From Rhodospirillales bacterium (GTDB lineage: Bacteria > Pseudomonadota > Alphaproteobacteria > Rhodospirillales > UBA2165), in contig JAJDXO010000005.1 of NCBI GenBank assembly GCA_022823235.1, positions 22,857 through 86,856 on the forward strand: 64,000 nt of DNA, in the 5' to 3' direction. Below are positions 18,122 to 26,454 of this stretch, piece after piece. The first letter of the stretch is position 1, and each line of letters begins with the position of its first letter. A program made the position numbers and the translations under genes. The notes under the pieces were generated by a model that did no database searches, was not told the DNA's origin, and worked only from the letters and a program-made list of their open reading frames with translations.

Positions 18122-18892
18122 TTACACTAGACCAATCTGCTTCGCGAGAGTTTTTCCTAAGTGAGTAAGTTCAAAGCAATCGTTATACTCATCAAAACTT
18201 GCATAACCGTTTGCTCCGAGCTCCTCCAACGCCGCTTCAACGGTGATTCTGCCAAAATTGAATGCCGAGATTACTGAATCGAAGTCCCAATCCTCAGCAT
18301 CTCCTTCGTCATACTGCACGATCATAAATTCAAACACCTGGAATGCTTCGATTGAGAGGTCTGAATTTGACCGCGCAACGGTTCTGCTCGCATCACCCGC
18401 TTGATTGTCAAATTCAGGGGGCTGACCAAGCGGCGGTTTTGATGAGATTTCGGCACCAAGTAGGGTTCGCAACAAGTCATCAAATACCGATTCGAAGTAC
18501 TCGTCGTTCGTGAAGTCCAGGTTTCGCTTCGACTCGATAAAGCGAGGAACATTGTTTTCCCCAGCCTCGCGAATAATGGGAATGAATTTTCCTGCATCCA
18601 TATCCTTGACCATTTCCGCACTGATGATCATTCGCTCGTAGCCGACGCCGCCAGTGCCCTTGTTGGCTTTTTCGACATATCTTTTTGTGCAAACCAAAAT
18701 TGCATAGTCACACTCAGACAACTGTTCTTCCATAAACAGGGAAACATCTTTTCCCGGCTTCAGGTCCCACTGATCCAATACTGCATCTACACCTTTGTAG
18801 CGAAGTTGAGTTGCCAATTGTCTGACCCATGTCTTGTGCTCATCACTATCATGCGAATACGAGATAAAAACACGTGGTGGTCTGTCAGCCAT
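18122..18892 (-). CDS. SEFIR/TIR-domain protein
   Basis: RVFISYSHDSDEHKTWVRQLATQLRYKGVDAVLDQWDLKPGKDVSLFMEEQLSECDYAILVCTKRYVEKANKGTGGVGYERMIIS matches the SEFIR pattern. Confidence 0.8.
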   Translation of the reverse strand: MADRPPRVFISYSHDSDEHKTWVRQLATQLRYKGVDAVLDQWDLKPGKDVSLFMEEQLSECDYAILVCTKRYVEKANKGTGGVGYERMIISAEMVKDMDAGKFIPIIREAGENNVPRFIESKRNLDFTNDEYFESVFDDLLRTLLGAEISSKPPLGQPPEFDNQAGDASRTVARSNSDLSIEAFQVFEFMIVQYDEGDAEDWDFDSVISAFNFGRITVEAALEELGANGYASFDEYNDCFELTHLGKTLAKQIGLV

Positions 18893-18918
18893 GGGGAATC
18901 TCGTCGAAAATAAAGGAT

Positions 18919-19001
18919 TGGTACGGACGGGGAGACTCGAACCCCCACGACCTTACGGTCAACAGACTCTTCCTACCACCAAATATAGAGCAGTCGCCAA
19001 T
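18919..19001 (-). tRNA. tRNA-like remnant (class II, Leu-like; intact T-arm and CCA end, degenerate 5' acceptor strand)
   Basis: Minus strand GGCGGAATTGG...GACCGTAAGGTCGTGGGGGTTCGAGTCTCCCCGTCCGTACCA; no matching 5' acceptor strand upstream; 5' end approximate. Confidence 0.45.
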
Positions 19002-19030
19002 TCCGCCTGTCATATGAATGCTATGGTCTG

Positions 19031-19873
19031 TTAGCGCCCATCCCCAAATTCGCGCCTAAGTGTCGCCAACACGTCGCCGAACGTTTCTCGAATACGTCCT
19101 TGAGGGAATCTTATTTGTTGTATGCCCTGCAAATTGGAGAATTCTTCGACACCTTCTTCGACAAGGACGGTCGCCCGCTCAAAGCCCAATTTCCCCTGGA
19201 ACAAACCAATCTCATGGACAACGTTCTGGCGAGCCCTTCGCGAGCCCTCGCTGTCCAATTCATCTCCAGTCATTACCAGGATCGCAAAGTTACTCTTGGA
19301 CGACATGTCCTGGAGAATGTCGCGAATTACATGTCCTGCGCGGGCCCCCGTCTCGTACGCTTCGACTATGTAGCCATGCAGTTCATGAAGGTGATCCTTG
19401 AGGTCCCGCCAGGCTGGAGAATGGCCATGGCCAATGAAAATCGTCGGAGTGGAGATTGTTTCATCAGGCACCGGTTCCGGTTCCATGGATCCATCTGCAA
19501 CGCTTTCGAAGTTTGCAAACAGTTTCTCGATGGTTTCTCTGTCTGGTGCCTGCACAGACACATCGGTTTTGCATCTCCCGTCAAAATATCGAAAAAATTC
19601 AATCTCTAAGTAGTAATAGGATCGGGTGTCGCCAACCTCCACGATCACTCTTCGTTGAAAACGACTATTACGATCAGTTCTTCTATAGTCCGCGAGAAAT
19701 TCCTCTATCGACTCATGTGACCACCGTTCCTTGTCGACCTCTACCGTCAAGGAACTGTACTCGCTCTCTTTTACTGTACCGGCTTTAGCGGCCTCACCAT
19801 CCAAGAGTGCGCTACTATCTCTGATGACTTCGGCGGCAAAATGACATTGCCAATAAACCTTTGATTTTTGCAT
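19031..19873 (-). CDS. TIR-like nucleotide-binding domain protein
   Basis: C-terminal TIFIGHGHSPAWRDLKDHLHELHGYIVEAYETGARAGHVIRDILQDMSSKSNFAILVMTGDELDSEGSRRARQNVVHEIGLFQGKLGFERATVLVEEGVEEFSNLQGIQQIRF; pattern of the predicted nucleotide-binding TIR-like family (PF10137 type). Confidence 0.75.
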   Translation of the reverse strand: MQKSKVYWQCHFAAEVIRDSSALLDGEAAKAGTVKESEYSSLTVEVDKERWSHESIEEFLADYRRTDRNSRFQRRVIVEVGDTRSYYYLEIEFFRYFDGRCKTDVSVQAPDRETIEKLFANFESVADGSMEPEPVPDETISTPTIFIGHGHSPAWRDLKDHLHELHGYIVEAYETGARAGHVIRDILQDMSSKSNFAILVMTGDELDSEGSRRARQNVVHEIGLFQGKLGFERATVLVEEGVEEFSNLQGIQQIRFPQGRIRETFGDVLATLRREFGDGR

Positions 19874-19907
19874 CAGTACATCTGCCCATTATCGTCGCTG
19901 AGGTAGT

Positions 19908-19994
19908 GGTGCCCGCGCCCGGACTCGAACCGGGACAGCCCGAAGGGCCGAGGGATTTTAAGTCCCTTGCGTCTACCAATTCCGCCACGCGGGC
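19908..19994 (-). tRNA. tRNA-Leu(UAA), CCA encoded
   Basis: Minus strand GCCCGCGTGGCGGAATTGGTAGACGCAAGGGACTTAAAATCCCTCGGCCCTTCGGGCTGTCCCGGTTCGAGTCCGGGCGCGGGCACCA; anticodon loop CTTAAAA. Confidence 0.93.
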
Positions 19995-20190
19995 ACACAT
20001 GTAATTTCCGCCCAATCATGGGCGAGTAGTATCCGCCCAATTTTGGGCGAGCGGGAATCGCGGCGCATTATAGGGCGGCATTCGTTGGATACTAGTTAAG
20101 TGAGTGTCCGCCCCCTCCATGACGGAGGGGAAGGTTTCGAGTCGCCGAGTTTGTGCTTGCCGGGGACAGACGGGCAAGCGAGGGTGCGCC

Positions 20191-21387
20191 ATGTCTTCCG
20201 GCGGCCCCGCCCAACTCCCCTCGAGCGCCCTCGGCCAGGCGCTTCTGGTCGCCACGCTGCTCGGCGCCAGCACCCTCACGGTCATGTCGGGCGCCACCAT
20301 CGCGCCGGCCCTGCCGGCCATCACCGAGCACTTCAAGGGCCTGCCCGACGCCCAGTTCCTGACCCAGATCTCGCTGACCCTGCCCGGCCTGTTCATCGTG
20401 CTGGCCTCGCCGCTGGCCGGATACCTCGCCGACAAATCGGGACCCAAGCCGGTGCTGGCCGTCTCGACGGTGATCTATATCCTCGCCGGCTCGTCCGGGC
20501 TGTTCATCGACAGCCTGACCGACCTTCTGATCGGCCGGGCGCTGCTGGGCGTTTCGGTAGCCGGGATTCTCACCGCCGCCATCTCCCTGATCGGCGGCTG
20601 CTACGAGGGCCAACAGCGCAACCGGGTGCTGGGCTGGCAGGCGGCCGCCATGTCCCTCGGCGGCATGATCTACATCACCGCCAGCGGCTTCCTGGCCGAT
20701 TTCGGCTGGCGGCTGCCCTTCGCCATCTACGCGGTCCCGGTGATCCTTCTGCCGACCCTGTTCTTCCTGGTGCCCCACATCCGCGAGCGGCAGGACGCCC
20801 AGGCCCGCGAGGCGGCCGGCGATATCCCCTGGAGACTGTTCGCCGTCGCCTACGGCGCCGCCTTCGCCTCCATGGTGGCGTTCTACGTCATCCCGGTGCA
20901 GCTGCCCTTCCTGCTCCGGGAGATCGGCGCGCCCGGGCCCTCGACCGCGGCGCTCACCATCGCGTGCTCCAGCCTGACCTCGGCGGTGATCGCCGCCCTT
21001 TACGGCCGCATCCGCCAAGTCCTGTCCGGGCGCACGGCGATCACCCTGACGTTCCTGCTGCTCGGCGCGGGCCTGACGCTCGTCGGATCGGCGGCCTCGC
21101 TGCCGGTGATCGTCGGCGGGATGATCCTGTCCGGCGCCGGCGTGGGGCTGCTGTTTCCGTCCCTGGTCGGCCTGATCCTCGAGGGTGCGGCCCCTCATAT
21201 CCGCGGGCGGGCGACGTCCGGGCTCACCATGGCGGTGTTCCTGGCGCAGTTCCTCTCGCCGGTGGTGATGACGGCGGCGGCGAGCGGCGGGACGGCGGAA
21301 TGGTTCAGCCTCGCGGGCCAGGGCGCCCTCGCCGTCGGCACCGCGCTGGCGATCCGCTTCGTCTGGATCAGGGCCCGCCGGGCTTGA
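20191..21387 (+). CDS. MFS transporter
   Basis: 12-TM-like; AGYLADKSGPKPVLAVSTVIY and LIGRALLGVSVAGI motifs. Confidence 0.88.
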   Translation: MSSGGPAQLPSSALGQALLVATLLGASTLTVMSGATIAPALPAITEHFKGLPDAQFLTQISLTLPGLFIVLASPLAGYLADKSGPKPVLAVSTVIYILAGSSGLFIDSLTDLLIGRALLGVSVAGILTAAISLIGGCYEGQQRNRVLGWQAAAMSLGGMIYITASGFLADFGWRLPFAIYAVPVILLPTLFFLVPHIRERQDAQAREAAGDIPWRLFAVAYGAAFASMVAFYVIPVQLPFLLREIGAPGPSTAALTIACSSLTSAVIAALYGRIRQVLSGRTAITLTFLLLGAGLTLVGSAASLPVIVGGMILSGAGVGLLFPSLVGLILEGAAPHIRGRATSGLTMAVFLAQFLSPVVMTAAASGGTAEWFSLAGQGALAVGTALAIRFVWIRARRA

Positions 21388-21413
21388 CCCGCCGTCGTCA
21401 TCACTACTCAAAG

Positions 21414-21500
21414 CCGTCATCACCGGGCTTGACCCGGTGATCCACGTCCAGCGGTGCGCGGTACGCGTGGATGGCCGGGTCCGGGCCCGGCCATGACGAA
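21414..21500. repeat. Dispersed palindromic intergenic repeat, family A (copy 2)
   Basis: cgtcatcaccgggcttgacccggtgatccacg...cgtggatggccgggtccgggcccggccatgacg. Confidence 0.8.
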
Positions 21501-21527
21501 ATTCAATTGAGTCCGGACCCTAGGGCC

Positions 21528-22331
21528 TCAACCGGGGGGCAGCTCCGAGCCGTCATCCTCATGGGGCTCGCCGCCGAGATCGCGGATCATTTGGCGGATG
21601 TCCTCGGCCGCCGCGTCCAGTTCGTCGGGATCGGTGGCCCGGGTAACCAGCGAACAGCCGAACTTGCCGGCCTTGTAGAACGGGTACGATCCGATCTCCG
21701 TATCCGGGTGATCGTCCTGAACCCGGCCCAATCCCTCGGCGACGGTGCCCTCGGGCAGGTAGGCGACGACGGTCTTGGACAGCATCTTCGCGCCGCCCTT
21801 CAAATCGCCGGCGATCCCGTCGAACATGGCCCGCATGATCGAGGGCACGCCGGCCATCACATGGACATTGCCCATCCGAAAGCCCGGCGCCTTGGACACC
21901 GGATTGTCGATCAGGGTCGAGCCGACGGGCACCTCGGCCATCTTCAGCCGGGCCTCGTTCAGCCGGTCCCTGCCCATGTGGTCTTCGAGCAATTTCACCG
22001 CTTCGGGCCGGCGTTCCAGCTCCGTCCCGAAGGCCTTGGCGACGCAGAGCGCGGTGATGTCGTCATGGGTCGGGCCGATGCCGCCGGTGGTGAAGACGTA
22101 ATCGTACTTCTCCCGCGCCTCGTTAACGGCGGCGATGATGACCTCCTCGTCATCCGGGATGACCCGGGCCTCGGCGAGCCGGATGCCCATGCCGGTCAAG
22201 CGGGTGGCGAGCCAGTTCAGGTTGGCGTCCTCGGTGCGCCCGGACAGCACCTCGTCGCCGATGATCATCACGCAAGCGGTAACGGTGTCGGTGACCGGGG
22301 CGGTGACTGGGGCCGTAACGGTGTCGTCCAC
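21528..22331 (-). CDS. Molybdopterin-binding/CinA N-terminal-like protein
   Basis: ACVMIIGDEVLSGRTEDANLNWLATRLTGMGIRL... VFTTGGIGPTHDDIT typical of MoCF/CinA domain. Confidence 0.88.
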   Translation of the reverse strand: MDDTVTAPVTAPVTDTVTACVMIIGDEVLSGRTEDANLNWLATRLTGMGIRLAEARVIPDDEEVIIAAVNEAREKYDYVFTTGGIGPTHDDITALCVAKAFGTELERRPEAVKLLEDHMGRDRLNEARLKMAEVPVGSTLIDNPVSKAPGFRMGNVHVMAGVPSIMRAMFDGIAGDLKGGAKMLSKTVVAYLPEGTVAEGLGRVQDDHPDTEIGSYPFYKAGKFGCSLVTRATDPDELDAAAEDIRQMIRDLGGEPHEDDGSELPPG

Positions 22332-22399
22332 GTTTCTCTCCCTAAAGCGGCCGCCATCCTATCAAAGCATCTTGGCGCCGCAATACGGCTGGTGCCGGT

Positions 22400-23056
22400 T
22401 CAAAGACTATTGAGCGCGGACGCCAGCTCCGACGGGTGGGCGGCCAGGCGATCGGCGCCGGCTTCGACAAGTTCGGCGTCGGACCCGTAGCCCCATTGGG
22501 CGCCGATGGAGTTCGCCCCATGGGCCCGGGCGCCCTCGATATCGTGACGGCGGTCGCCGATCATGACCGCATTCGCGGGCTCGATTCCTTCCGTGACGAA
22601 TATGTGCGCCAGCAGATCACGTTTGCCGGCCCGGGTGCCGTCCAGCTCCGAACCGTAGACCCGAGGGAAATACCGCCGGAGGCCGAAATGATCGATGATC
22701 CGGTCGGCGTAGACATGCGGTTTGGACGTCACCACCAGCAGCGGATAGCCCGCCCGGTGAAGTCCCTCGACCGCCGCTTCGATCCCGTCGCACAGCTCGT
22801 TCTCGTAGATCCCGATGTCTTGGAACCGGTCTCGGTACAGCACAATCGCGCGGTCGATGTCCGCCTGCCCCGCGTCCGGCATCATGGCGCCGAAACTCTC
22901 GTAAAGCGGCGGGCCGATGCACCAGGTGAGGTCATCCGCCGGATCGATGGGAATGGCCAGCTTCTCGATGGCGTGACGAATGCAGTTGATAATTCCCAGC
23001 TTGGGGTCGGTCAGCGTCCCGTCGAGATCGAACAGCAGCGCCGGTTTTCCGGTCAC
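22400..23056 (-). CDS. HAD family hydrolase (phosphoglycolate phosphatase-like)
   Basis: PALLFDLDGTLTD motif I and MIGDRRHDIEGARAHGANSIGAQWGYG motif IV; GTG start overlaps stop of upstream gene. Confidence 0.87.
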   Translation of the reverse strand: MTGKPALLFDLDGTLTDPKLGIINCIRHAIEKLAIPIDPADDLTWCIGPPLYESFGAMMPDAGQADIDRAIVLYRDRFQDIGIYENELCDGIEAAVEGLHRAGYPLLVVTSKPHVYADRIIDHFGLRRYFPRVYGSELDGTRAGKRDLLAHIFVTEGIEPANAVMIGDRRHDIEGARAHGANSIGAQWGYGSDAELVEAGADRLAAHPSELASALNSL

Positions 23057-23511
23057 AACAGATCGCAGAGCAGGGCCACCAGGGGTTCGTCCGCCGGCGG
23101 CATGGGATAGTCCCCCATCCGGTTCGGGAACACCCATTTGAGCGCCTGTCCCTCCGACGGGACCGGCGTCCCCTTCCATACCCGGCAGACGAACAGGGGC
23201 ATCAGGAGATGGAAGTCGTCGTAGGCGTGCGAGGCGAAGGCGATGGGCGCAAGGCAGCTCTCGGCGACGTCCAGGCTGAGTTCTTCCTTCAGTTCGCGAA
23301 TCAGCGCCGCCTCGGGGGTCTCGCCGTCGGCCACCTTGCCGCCCGGAAATTCCCACAGCCCGGCCATGGACTTGCCCTCGGGGCGTTGGGCCAGCAGGAC
23401 CCGGCCGTCGGCATCCACCAGGGCCGCCGCCGCAACCAGCAGGATCGGCGCCGAGCCGGACCGGCTCCGGCTCTCGGCCTCCAGGCAGGAGGGATCAGGT
23501 CCGATGGTCAT
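23053..23511 (-). CDS. mutT: 8-oxo-dGTP diphosphatase MutT-like NUDIX hydrolase
   Basis: GLWEFPGGKVADGETPEAALIRELKEELSLDV Nudix box. Confidence 0.85.
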   Translation of the reverse strand: MTIGPDPSCLEAESRSRSGSAPILLVAAAALVDADGRVLLAQRPEGKSMAGLWEFPGGKVADGETPEAALIRELKEELSLDVAESCLAPIAFASHAYDDFHLLMPLFVCRVWKGTPVPSEGQALKWVFPNRMGDYPMPPADEPLVALLCDLL

Positions 23512-24073
23512 TCCGCCATTCCTCGGCCGTAATCCGGCGTTTCGTCGTTTCGATCTCCCGATTCCGGGCCGGCGCGAGGCGGAACCTCGTTTCCACCGGG
23601 GTCATGCCGAGCTTCTCCTGCACGCGCCGGGAAGCGGGATTGTGCGCGAATGTCCACGCATAAACCGTCCCGTAACCCAATTCGTCGAATGCATAGCGCA
23701 AAATACCCCGTGTCGCCTCGGTCATGTACCCTCGGTTCCAGTATATTTGCCCGAGCCAGTATCCAACCTCCGCCGAACGGCCTTTCTCGCGACACCATAG
23801 CGCAATCGCGCCGCGGAGGGAGTGACCGGCCCGCACTTGAATCGCAAACGTGTAGCTGTCGCCTTCCCGAGCTTCCGCGTCGAGAAGCCGCAACCATTTT
23901 TCGGCGTCTCTTTCCGTATAAGGATGCGGAATGTTCGAAGTCATGACGGCAACCTCTTCGTCGGCCAACAGGGCGACGATTTGTTCCAGATCGGTCGCCG
24001 CAACAGGCCTGAGAACCAGGCGTTCAGTCTCCAGTACGGGAACCATCGCCGGATCAGGTCCGGTAATCGGCAT
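23495..24073 (-). CDS. GNAT family N-acetyltransferase (RimJ/RimL-like)
   Basis: TERLVLRPVAATDLEQIVALLAD... GYWLGQIYWNRGYMTEATRGILRYAFDELGYGTVYAWTFAHNPASRRVQEKLG. Confidence 0.9.
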   Translation of the reverse strand: MPITGPDPAMVPVLETERLVLRPVAATDLEQIVALLADEEVAVMTSNIPHPYTERDAEKWLRLLDAEAREGDSYTFAIQVRAGHSLRGAIALWCREKGRSAEVGYWLGQIYWNRGYMTEATRGILRYAFDELGYGTVYAWTFAHNPASRRVQEKLGMTPVETRFRLAPARNREIETTKRRITAEEWRNDHRT

Positions 24074-25280
24074 TGACGGAGATGTAGCCGTGGGTCAAAT
24101 CGCAGGTCCAGACCGTCGCCCGGCCGGGTCCGACGCCGAGATCCACATCGATATGGATTTCCTCGCCCTTCATGTGGGCCGCCACCGGGGCCTCGTCGTA
24201 GCCGTCCACGGCGACGCCGTCCCGGGCGACGGCGATGCCGCCGATGGTGATGGCGAGCCTGTCCCGGTCGGCCGCCTCGCCGGCCTTGCCGACCGCCATG
24301 ACGATCCGGCCCCAGTTGGCGTCCTCGCCGGCGATGGCGGTCTTGACCAGGGGCGAGTCGGCGATGGCCCTGGCAACCACTTCCGCGGCGCGGTCGTCTT
24401 CGGCGCCCGACACGTTGACCGTGATGAATTTTGTCGCCCCCTCCCCGTCCCGGACGATCTGGTGGGCGAGGTCGAGGCACACCTCGCCGAGGGCATTCCG
24501 GAAGTCCCGGAGATGCGCGTCGCCGGCCTGGGCGACCCACTTGTGATCGGCCGTACCCGTCGCACAGAGCAACACTGTGTCGTTGGTGGACCGGTCGGAA
24601 TCGACGGTGATCCTGTTGAAGCTCCTGTTGACCGCGTTCTCCAGGAGATGCTGCAGCACCCCGTGGGAAATGGCGGCATCGGTGAACACATAGGCCAGCA
24701 TGGTCGCCATGTGCGGCGCGATCATGCCCGAACCCTTGGCGATCCCGGCGATGGTCACGGTCGTGCCGTCGATCTCGACCTGCCGCGACGCGCCTTTCGG
24801 AAACGTATCGGTAGTCGAGATGGCGAGCGCGGCATCTTCCCAACTCGCCCCCTCATCGATCTTCAGGCCGGGCAGCGCATCGGTGATTTTCCCGACCGGC
24901 AACTGCTCGCCGATGACCCCGGTGGAACTGATCATCACGTCGCCAGGCGCACAGCCGAGCACGTCTCCCGCCGCCGCCGCTGTCGCCTCGACCACGGCGA
25001 CGCCGGCTTTGCCGGTGAACGAGTTGGCGTTGGCGGAATTGATGACCAGGCCGCGCACATGCCCGCCTTTCAGAACGTCGCGGTCCCAATCGATGGTCGG
25101 CGACGACATGGCGCTGTCGGTGAACACGCCGGCAACGTCAGTCGCCTCGGGCAAGGAAACGAAGAGCAGGTCGAGCGCCCCGTCTTTCTTGAGCCCGCAG
25201 GAGACCGGGGCGAATTTTACGCCCGGAACGGGGGGCATCTCCGGGAAGCGATCCGGTGCGAGGGGTGATTTGTCGGTCAT
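24054..25280 (-). CDS. argJ: Bifunctional ornithine acetyltransferase/N-acetylglutamate synthase
   Basis: GLVINSANANSFTGKAG; GVIGEQLPVGKI; GIAKGSGMIAPHMATMLAYVFTDA - ArgJ signatures. Confidence 0.95.
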   Translation of the reverse strand: MTDKSPLAPDRFPEMPPVPGVKFAPVSCGLKKDGALDLLFVSLPEATDVAGVFTDSAMSSPTIDWDRDVLKGGHVRGLVINSANANSFTGKAGVAVVEATAAAAGDVLGCAPGDVMISSTGVIGEQLPVGKITDALPGLKIDEGASWEDAALAISTTDTFPKGASRQVEIDGTTVTIAGIAKGSGMIAPHMATMLAYVFTDAAISHGVLQHLLENAVNRSFNRITVDSDRSTNDTVLLCATGTADHKWVAQAGDAHLRDFRNALGEVCLDLAHQIVRDGEGATKFITVNVSGAEDDRAAEVVARAIADSPLVKTAIAGEDANWGRIVMAVGKAGEAADRDRLAITIGGIAVARDGVAVDGYDEAPVAAHMKGEEIHIDVDLGVGPGRATVWTCDLTHGYISVNADYRT

Positions 25281-25394
25281 GGGTCGGTGGTCTGGTTTGG
25301 CAATCACGTCAAAAGAAAAGCGCCGCTGCCGCGGCGCCCTCCTTTTAATCAAAGCCGCGCCCGCCGTCCAGCGGATGCGGGGCGGCGTCTTCAT

Positions 25395-26234
25395 CTATTT
25401 CGGATCGGGACGCCCTTCGGGCCCGAAGGTTTCCACCTTGGCCTTCTCGCGCAGTTCGCTCACGTACTTCCGGGTTAGCTGCTCCTGCACCTGTTCGCGC
25501 ATCTGGCCCTCGGCCTGGGCGTAGCTCGGCGCTTCCTGGGTGCGACGGTCCTCGACCTTGATGACGTGCCAGCCGAATTGGGTCTTCACCGGCGATTTGG
25601 TGACGTCGCCCGGCCGCAGCCCGAACGCGGCGGCGGAGAATTCCGGCACCATCTTCTCGCGGGTGAAATAGCCGAGATCGCCGCCGACCTTCCCGGACGG
25701 CCCGGTCGAGAGTTCCCGGGCCAGCCTCCCGAAATCCTCTCCCTTGCCGACGCGGACGATGACCGCGCGGGCCTGCTCTTCGGTCTCCACCAGGATATGG
25801 CGGGCCCGAACCTCGTCGAGGGGCGGATTTTCCTTCAGGAACTGGTCATACCGCGCCTTCACCGCGTCATCGGTCAGGTTGTCCTTTACGTAGCGGGACA
25901 TCAGTTCCTGCTGGAGGAGCTGGTCCTCGATCTGGGCTACGGCGCGGCGGACCTGGGATTCCTTGTCGTAGCCCTGCTTGCGGGCTTCGTCGGCCACCAG
26001 CCGGACGGTAATCATGTCCTGCAGGATCAAGTTGAACAGGAGCTGAGCGGGGTACTGTTGGGCCTGGGGGCCCAACTGTTGGCGCCGGTTCATGATGTCC
26101 GACATGAAAATCTCATAACCGTTCACGACGGCGACCACCGGATCATCGGCGGCTTTCGCGGTGGTGGACAATTGCGGCAACGCCAGCCCGGCGGAGAGAG
26201 CCACGGCTGCCGCTGCGAGAGCGAATTTGCGCAT
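25395..26234 (-). CDS. Parvulin-type peptidyl-prolyl cis-trans isomerase
   Basis: VRARHILVETEEQARAVIVRVGKGEDFGRLARELSTGPSGKVGGDLGYFTREKMVPEFSAAAFGLRPGDVTKSPVKTQFGWHVIKVEDRR. Confidence 0.92.
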   Translation of the reverse strand: MRKFALAAAAVALSAGLALPQLSTTAKAADDPVVAVVNGYEIFMSDIMNRRQQLGPQAQQYPAQLLFNLILQDMITVRLVADEARKQGYDKESQVRRAVAQIEDQLLQQELMSRYVKDNLTDDAVKARYDQFLKENPPLDEVRARHILVETEEQARAVIVRVGKGEDFGRLARELSTGPSGKVGGDLGYFTREKMVPEFSAAAFGLRPGDVTKSPVKTQFGWHVIKVEDRRTQEAPSYAQAEGQMREQVQEQLTRKYVSELREKAKVETFGPEGRPDPK

Positions 26235-26454
26235 ATTTCGATCCTGCGATGCTGATCCCGGTCGGTTTCACACCCCTGGCATCGCGTTCGGAGGCAAGGA
26301 ACCGTTCCCTTACCATACTCCATGGCCTAAATGGCCGCATCACACAAGGATGCGAGCGCGGATGCCGGTCGTTGACAAGGCGCTGTCCCGGCCATATCTC
26401 TTTGCCAGCGCGGTGAGCGTGCCGCCAAGCTTCTGACTCGTCCGAGGAATTTCC

